Positions 58,981 to 64,000 of a stretch of 64,000 bases of DNA are shown in pieces (within the stretch, counting starts at the first letter, position 1; each line of letters opens with the position of its first letter). Origin of the DNA: Progne subis subis (Eukaryota; Chordata; Aves; Passeriformes; Hirundinidae); the NCBI GenBank assembly GCA_022316685.1, contig JAKJHU010000141.1, forward strand, positions 890,921-954,920, read 5' to 3'. The notes beneath the pieces were generated by a model. The model did no database searches and was not told the origin of the DNA. It worked only from the letters and a program-made list of their open reading frames with translations. Position numbers and translations under genes: made by a program.

Positions 58981-60261
58981 TGCACCCCCGCTGGAGGCGG
59001 GCTGCTAGCGGTGGGTTTGAAATAACTCCATAGGAATCGTTAAGGGAGTGGAAGAATCTTAGTTGCTCCTAATCAAGTGCTTGGGGCAAGTTTTGGGGGA
59101 TTGGCAAACCTGACCCTTGCATAACTGTGCGGCCTGATTTATTCCACCTGTAGCCCGTTGTGCTTGATTTGAATGCCTCTGTGTACATTTAATTTCCCCA
59201 TAAATAATGTACTTATACATCAGATGGGCCAATTCAGGAGTTTCCTTGTTTTAAACAACAAAAGCACCCTCCCCCACAATGAATGATGTCATTGTAGGAA
59301 GGGCAATTGGCACCGATTACGCTTTTCTAAAGTTCTAGAGCATTACAAGGCCAAGAAAATGCATGAGCATTTTAAAGTTTAAGCCCTCTTTGGTTTTCAA
59401 AATACTTGAAAAAACCGATGTAACATCAACATAATTTTCAATTTCAATACTTTAAATGGGAAGCTCTGATCATCATCAAAGTATCCTAGAATGGCTTGGG
59501 TTTGCAGTTCATCCGGTTTTAAATCTCTGCCATGGTCAGGGACACCCTCCACTATCCCGGGGTGCTCCAAATCCAACCTGGCCTTGGGTATGTCCAGGGA
59601 TCTGGGCAGCCTGTGCCAGGGCCTCCCCTCCCTCACAGGGGAGAACTCCTTCTTTACATATAATCTAAATAGGAAAGACTGGGTGTGCAGATGTTGAAAT
59701 GAATGGGTTACGATGGGGGTAACACCATGGAAAAGGGCCCATTCCTGTCCTGTTTTACTTTGTGGGTAAATCACCCAAACCCAGGGCAGCAGTTTGGCAG
59801 CAGGTTTGCAGCTCGTCACCTTTTCCACCTGGATTCACCCCATGCCTAGGTTTCTTTTGAGGCTTAAATCTCCCACTTTTAAGCTCTCCTTTCAGTGCTT
59901 CTGTAAACACATGAAACAAGAGCTGAAGGCATCTGCAGATCATCACAGGAACGTCAACAAAGACAATTTATTTCCACTGCACTTGGCAGAAATGGTCAAG
60001 AGACCACTATGCCTATGCCATGTCTGTAAAGAAATCGTTTAGCTTGTCCTCATCACTGGAATTACCATCCCAGTGCAGCTTTTGTGATATGTTTGTCCAT
60101 GCAACTAGACAGTTCATACTCCCTCCTTATTAGCATTGTACTATTTTAAGCATAAAGCTGAACGACTCTGGCACCAAATTGGAGCCATTTAGTATCAGTT
60201 AATATTAAATGATAGTTTCTTTGGCCCAGTTGGCAGATCTTAAGTGTAGGAGATGAGACAT
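58981..60261 (-). other. Spacer between the two ALG13 parts
   Basis: 1.3 kb of AT-rich sequence with one CR1. I see no exon that would link ALG13 exon 3 to the OTU exons here. Confidence 0.55.
59475..59675 (-). mobile_element. CR1 LINE fragment, - orientation
   Basis: agaatggcttgggtttgcag, gggacaccctccactatccc, gcctcccctccctcacaggg match the reversed CR1 tail. It lies between the two ALG13 parts. Confidence 0.8.
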
Positions 60262-60283
60262 TTTATTCCAACTTTTTTTTATT
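60262..60283 (-). other. Poly(A) signals of short ALG13
   Basis: Two AATAAA hexamers on the - strand, at 60278-60283 and 60262-60267, right after the ALG13 stop codon. They support a transcript that ends here and does not run on into the OTU-Tudor exons. Confidence 0.6.
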
Positions 60284-60295
60284 TCTCGGTTTTGT

Positions 60296-60407
60296 TTATT
60301 GTAACCCAAAAACTTTATCCAAGAATGAAGCAAACTTTTTTGGTTGTCCAGGAGGAAAAGGTTTCAAAGCTGCCAAGTCCATCGACTGCAGCGTCTCCAC
60401 AAGAGTG
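60296..60407 (-). CDS. ALG13: ALG13 exon 4, terminal exon of the short form
   Basis: 112 bases, acceptor ctgtttttacag. Joined to exon 3 in phase it reads [20 protein letters not shown], then [17 protein letters not shown] and TAA (60296-60298). It matches the end of the 165-residue human form. An AATAAA on the same strand lies 12 bases after the stop. Confidence 0.93.
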
Positions 60408-62575
60408 CTGTAAAAACAGACCAAAAGCAAAAATTAAAGAAATAGGAAATTTCCTTACACAGTTTTCTTTCTATTCATCCATGCATAATTCTTGAGCATG
60501 GAAATATTAAATAGGGCTATGTATGGAAAGGAATAGAATGCACAGAGCAGCAGGCCCCAGCCAGCACTCAGAGGCAGCATTGCTGAGAACACACTTCCAT
60601 CAGCTTTCAGAGACAAACTCAACTTTTAATGTTTTAATCTTCTGTGGTTGCAGTGCAGGGAGACTGAACAAGATCTGAGGCTCTTCTCCATAAACCATAG
60701 GAGGAAATCCATCCTATTTGAACACATGGCAGAGTTCTCCCCTGATCACAGAGCCAGAAAGAATAGCTACGTCAATCTGTTACTTGCTATTATCAGGCTG
60801 CAAGTAAGGCTCAAATGCTTGGCACTGCCCAACACATAGAAATAAAAATTCCGAAGCTGACAGAAGCACCAAGATAATGAGTTTAAGAAACTTGCTCAAT
60901 ATAAATGAATGCCAGGCCTCATCTGTTCAGAAAGCTCTTCTGAAACATAAGAAATTCTGCTTGCAGGGCAAAGGAACAGGATGCAGACTAAGTAATGGGA
61001 GTTACATTTTCTCTGCCTTCAGTTTAAAAATCATCTGTTATTTTTAGAGTGGAGTCAATCACAAGTAAAGGGAAAACAGTGAGATACAGTCAAAACCAGA
61101 AGAAATAAACCAAACAGGAGTCAGGATGAACTCTGAAGAAAAGGAGCTAGGTGTTTTGTTGACCGTGGGATTTTTTCATGCATTGTTTGCTTGTGGGGTG
61201 GGGCTTTTTTGTGTGTTTTTGCTTGTTTGGTTTGGGTTTTTCCCCTGAAGTGACAGGCAGTAGATCTGTGAAACTCCTTGTCAGAGGGTATGGTGCATTC
61301 AAGAAGTTTGGTTAAAAAGGCAGCCTGATTAAGTACTTGAAAGACAGAGGTACTTAAAGTTACTAACCAGATAATATTTGAGTTATGAATCCCCCTGAAT
61401 CCAAGTGTTTTTCCTCTTTTAATCTTAATACATGTACCCTCAAATGAAAAAAAACCAAAAATTGGAAGAAGTCAAAAGGCTTGGTAAGTGTGGTAAATTA
61501 TTACATAGTGTTAGTCTGTTCACTCTGGAAAATCTAATATCCAGATGGAGATTACAGAGAAGGATGTACATTTCTTTGTTACACTGTCAGTTCTGCTGTC
61601 ACATGAATGTTCTTGTGCAGTGGAACAGCCACAGCAGCTCCATACCTGCAGTTACAGTAGAGGACGTAGCCATCCCTGTGGAGCTGTTTGGCCAGCTCAA
61701 GCTGATGGTTGTCCATCAGCTTGTCATTTATTACCACTATTAGCGGCTTTCCTTTCTCTAGAGTCTCCAGGCAGCTACCAGCACCTAGGAGAGAAACAGA
61801 AAAAACAGAGAAACATGGTGAGAGATGAACTATCCCCCTACTTGCTGCTGAAACAGGAGAGCTTTTTGAACAGCCCAACTCTAGCTGTGGACCTCAGCAT
61901 TCCCAGCCAGCCCAGCCCAGCCCTGAGCCGGAGAGATTTCATCCCACCGAGCTCCCGCAGCCCCAGGAAGCAGCCGGGGCTGTACCTGCGTGGCTGATGA
62001 CCAGGTCTGCGCTCTGCAGCTCCTCAGCCAGCGAGTCCTTGAAGCGGAACACTTCCACCGCCACGGCCGAGCTGCTGCTGGGCTGCGGCGGGGGCAGCGA
62101 GCCCCGGCCCACCTGCAGCACCAGCTTCTGGTAGCCGCGGCTCTGCAGCGCCTGCGGGGCACGGGAGGGATGAACGGGAAGATAACGGGGCGGGGAAGAT
62201 GATGGGGAGATGCCGGGTGGGATGACGGGGGTGGAATGAAGGGGATGAGGCGGGTGTATAAGTGATGTGCTCAGCTCCCGGCTACACCGGCCCGGGTACC
62301 GCCACCCCGCGCCACAGACCGTCCCTCCCGTTCCTCCACCAACACTTCACGCTTCTCCCCGCGGAAACCCCCGAACCGCTCGGGCCCCCTCAGCGGCGGG
62401 GAGGGCGGGGCACTTCGCGGCGCGCAGGCGCCAGCCCCGGGAAGGGCAGGCCCGGGAAGGAGAGGAACCGGAGCCGGTGTCCCGGCCGGCTGACCTGCAG
62501 CGCGGGCGGAGAGCGGGCGGTGGCGATCAGCTCGTCGAAGCTGGTGGTGCCCACGGTAACGAACACGGACTTCAT
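60296..62575 (-). CDS. ALG13: ALG13 (glycosyltransferase form), UDP-GlcNAc transferase catalytic subunit, complete
   Basis: Catalytic subunit that, held to the cytosolic face of the ER by membrane-bound ALG14, transfers GlcNAc from UDP-GlcNAc to GlcNAc-PP-dolichol, the second step of N-glycan precursor assembly. Four exons (62495-62575, 61986-62151, 61646-61784, 60296-60407; 81+166+139+112 = 498 bases) give exactly 165 residues and a stop, the length I recall for the short human form. Seen: N-terminal [16 protein letters not shown], the nucleotide-sugar loop [27 protein letters not shown], and C-terminal [15 protein letters not shown]. All junctions are GT-AG and phases agree. It starts in a CpG island. 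No membrane segment or signal peptide, as expected. Confidence 0.95.
60408..61645 (-). other. ALG13: ALG13 intron 3
   Basis: 1.24 kb. About 61020-61330 has a repeat-like look (aaactccttgtcagagggta) but I cannot name a family. No linker exon with homology to the human long form was found. Confidence 0.55.
61646..61784 (-). CDS. ALG13: ALG13 exon 3
   Basis: 139 bases, acceptor ctctcctag, donor gtatgg. It encodes [20 protein letters not shown] and [15 protein letters not shown], ending NC plus two bases of a split codon. This is the exon from which human transcripts choose either the short-form end or the long OTU-Tudor form. Confidence 0.94.
61986..62151 (-). CDS. ALG13: ALG13 exon 2
   Basis: 166 bases, acceptor cccgcag, donor gtacag. 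It encodes [23 protein letters not shown] and DLVISHAG, the last being the first half of the UDP-GlcNAc-binding loop. The middle ([17 protein letters not shown]) is GC- and serine-rich. Confidence 0.94.
62495..62575 (-). CDS. ALG13: ALG13 exon 1
   Basis: 27 codons from ATG (62573-62575), starting [16 protein letters not shown], the first strand and loop of the GT28-type C-terminal fold. Donor gtcagc, phase 0. Start chosen because it matches the family N-terminus exactly and lies in a CpG island. Confidence 0.95.
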
Positions 62576-62607
62576 GGCCGCCGGGCCGGGCCGGGGCGGC
62601 CGCGGGG

Positions 62608-62622
62608 CCGCCAGAGGGCGCC
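62608..62622 (+). promoter_or_regulatory. CTCF-like site
   Basis: CCGCCAGAGGGCGCC fits the CTCF core CCASYAGRKGGCRSY at 14 of 15 positions. It sits 33-47 bases upstream of the ALG13 ATG. Confidence 0.55.
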
Positions 62623-62644
62623 GTGCGCCCGCGCAGCGCTCCCG

Positions 62645-62654
62645 AAATGGCGGC
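62645..62654 (+). promoter_or_regulatory. YY1-like site
   Basis: AAATGGCGGC resembles the YY1 core ATGGCGGC often placed just downstream of housekeeping start sites. Its orientation is + while ALG13 runs -. Confidence 0.35.
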
Positions 62655-62699
62655 CGGGCTGAGGGGAGGGACGGGGCAGGCGGGAACGCCCCCTTCCCT

Positions 62700-62772
62700 C
62701 ACGGGTCCGGCCCTCCCCGTCCCTCCCTGTCCCCTGTCCTCCCTGTCCCTCCCTGTCCCTCCCTGTCCCCTA
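62700..62772 (+). repeat. C-rich simple repeat at the ALG13 promoter edge
   Basis: Repeats of ccctccctgt with interruptions, strongly strand-asymmetric (pyrimidine on +). Confidence 0.8.
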
Positions 62773-62929
62773 CGATCGCTTCGCTTTCCCCCGTTTCGTC
62801 TCGCTGCCTCCGCTCAGGCGGGGTAGGTGTCATGGCTGTGGGGTTTTCCCTCACGGTGAACGCTCGGCAGCGTTTAGAGGGGTAGCCAAGCCCGTTTCAG
62901 GTTTTTAGACTTTAAGGGAGGAGAGATTA

Positions 62930-62953
62930 AAAAAAAAAAAAAAAAAAAAAAAA
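62930..62953 (+). repeat. Poly-A tract
   Basis: About 24 A residues, just outside the CpG island. Confidence 0.9.
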
Positions 62954-63342
62954 GAAATAAATTTGGAAAAGGGATTCGGAAAGTTTTGGCCTCCGCGTGT
63001 TTATTTCAGCATCGGGGACCCACGTAACTGGCGGGCAGCCTGTCTGGGTGTGTTCAGAGCTGCCATTGCCAGAGCAGGGCCATAGCCACCTTCCCTTTGC
63101 AGACTGACATTGGCACAAGCCTCCCACAACACTTATTGATGGAATAACACTTTAACTTCTACCCCAAAATTATGAATATTAAATGTGTTAACGCAGTGTT
63201 GTTCACCGAAGAGTAAGAATGTCCTGAATAGCTGCACAAACTGAGCTGGCAGTCTTGTTTCTTAGTAGTAACACAATGCACAGTGCCACAAAGATAAACC
63301 AAAGTTAGACACCTAAAGCCATTTATTCCCTGAATTAAATTC

Positions 63343-63402
63343 AACAGATGAGGTCACAACTAACAGATGAGGTCACAACTGTATACACAGTTGTGTATAC
63401 AG
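63343..63402 (+). repeat. 19-bp direct duplication joined to a perfect hairpin
   Basis: aacagatgaggtcacaact occurs twice back to back (63343-63361, 63362-63380). It runs into an inverted repeat with 10-base arms ctgtatacac / gtgtatacag and loop agtt (63379-63402). Confidence 0.85.
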
Positions 63403-63533
63403 AGGGTTCGAAGAAAGATGCATCTGTCTTGAGGATACCTCTGATTGCCACGTTAATGCCTTGTTCACAATGCTCATTAGCCCCCTGTTGTTTTCGTTTA
63501 ACATAATGAGCTGAATTTTTTTTTTATTTATTT

Positions 63534-63541
<8 letters not shown>

Positions 63542-63599
<58 letters not shown>
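63542..63599 (+). repeat. Poly-T tract of 58
   Basis: Uninterrupted T run preceded by tttatttatttata. The length is at the limit of reliable sequencing. Confidence 0.85.
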
Positions 63600-63603
<4 letters not shown>

Positions 63604-63939
63604 AAAGCAAGTAACGCTGACAGCAGACACTGTCTGGGTGAAAAAAAAAAAATGCTGTAGAACAAAACAATATTGATGTCCTGAATGCATAGGGACATTG
63701 TGGTTCTGCCCAGCCTCATCCAGCGCTTGCTGTTGTCCCTCAGGAAAAGGAATTTGGGAGCTGAGGGTGTCCACAACACGAGCCAGGTAAAGACCTCACT
63801 AACATGGTGTGGCAGTAACAGGTCCAGTGACCACCCAGCAAAGACTTTGCCACAGTGTCAGCCCAGGAAACCCAAACAGCAGTTCAGGAATAGAATTAGC
63901 AGCAAAGACACCCCCAAGTCACCTCTGTCATCCCACCAT

Positions 63940-64000
63940 GGTTAGGTAGGTCCAGAGGAGGGCCCCAAAGAGGATCAGGGGCTGGAAAACCTCTCCTGGG
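63940..64000 (+). mobile_element. CR1 LINE fragment cut by the window end
   Basis: gtccagaggagggccccaaa followed by gatcaggggctggaaaacct matches the CR1 block upstream of its tail. It continues beyond the window. Confidence 0.6.

Larger units (their letters stand above)
61990..62840 (-). promoter_or_regulatory. CpG island promoter of ALG13
   Basis: CpG-dense from exon 2 through the start codon to about 62.84 kb. It holds a CTCF-like site at 62608-62622 and a YY1-like AAATGGCGGC at 62645-62654. No TATA box seen; a housekeeping-type promoter is expected for this enzyme. Confidence 0.8.
62841..63939. other. Upstream of ALG13
   Basis: AT-rich flank with a poly-A tract, a direct duplication plus hairpin, and a long poly-T. 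No coding region seen. Confidence 0.6.

Noticed and set aside
58723..59025. 100-codon + strand open frame from the OTU CpG island
   Set aside because: GC-rich shadow in a promoter; no recognisable domain, no splice partner. A divergent non-coding RNA is possible but unsupported.
62262..62885. 207-codon + strand open frame at the ALG13 promoter
   Set aside because: Composition-driven (Arg/Pro/Gly) over a CpG island and a C-rich simple repeat; antisense to ALG13 exon 1.
63528..63779. Lysine-rich - strand frame over the poly-T run
   Set aside because: Homopolymer artefact.

Overview
This is a eukaryotic window, almost certainly from a bird and probably a songbird. The signs are coding exons with GT-AG introns, many chicken-repeat-1 (CR1) LINE 3' ends, solo LTRs of avian type, GC-rich minisatellites and CpG-island promoters. 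No prokaryotic operon, CRISPR array, rRNA or tRNA was seen.

Layout. 1-30.1 kb, + strand: the 3' part of TRPC5, a receptor-operated cation channel. Five coding exons (1771-1966, 19103-19309, 19473-19514, 21197-21286, 21977-22712) run from the pore to the C-terminal PDZ ligand VTTRL, followed by a long probable 3'UTR. The first intron shown is 17 kb. 30.2-37.4 kb: a tail-to-tail intergenic region with a solo LTR, a 1.5-kb minisatellite of about 36 units and a CR1. 37.4-58.7 kb, - strand: a 23-exon reading frame (870 codons) for the OTU-Tudor part of ALG13, starting in a CpG island near 58.6 kb. 60.3-62.6 kb, - strand: a complete four-exon gene for the 165-residue ALG13 glycosyltransferase, starting in a second CpG island and ending with its own stop and poly(A) signals. 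62.8-64 kb: upstream sequence with a 58-base poly-T, a hairpin and the edge of a CR1.

The TRPC5 / ALG13 convergent pair is the same neighbourhood as human Xq23, a block that in birds lies on chicken chromosome 4 (4A in songbirds; established knowledge, not visible here). The two genes have unrelated jobs: TRPC5 is a plasma-membrane channel; ALG13 with ALG14 adds the second GlcNAc of the dolichol-linked glycan on the cytosolic face of the ER, and its long form carries deubiquitinase-like OTU and Tudor domains.

Points most worth a second look: (1) the ALG13 glycosyltransferase and OTU-Tudor parts look like two transcription units with separate CpG promoters; (2) the last TRPC5 exon holds one base too many, a frameshift that as written removes the PDZ ligand; (3) a well-preserved MIR-type CORE-SINE lies in the probable TRPC5 3'UTR; (4) a strong CTCF-like site lies just upstream of the ALG13 start; (5) three related solo LTRs, one only 164 bp upstream of the TRPC5 pore exon. 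I found no convincing wholly new gene system.
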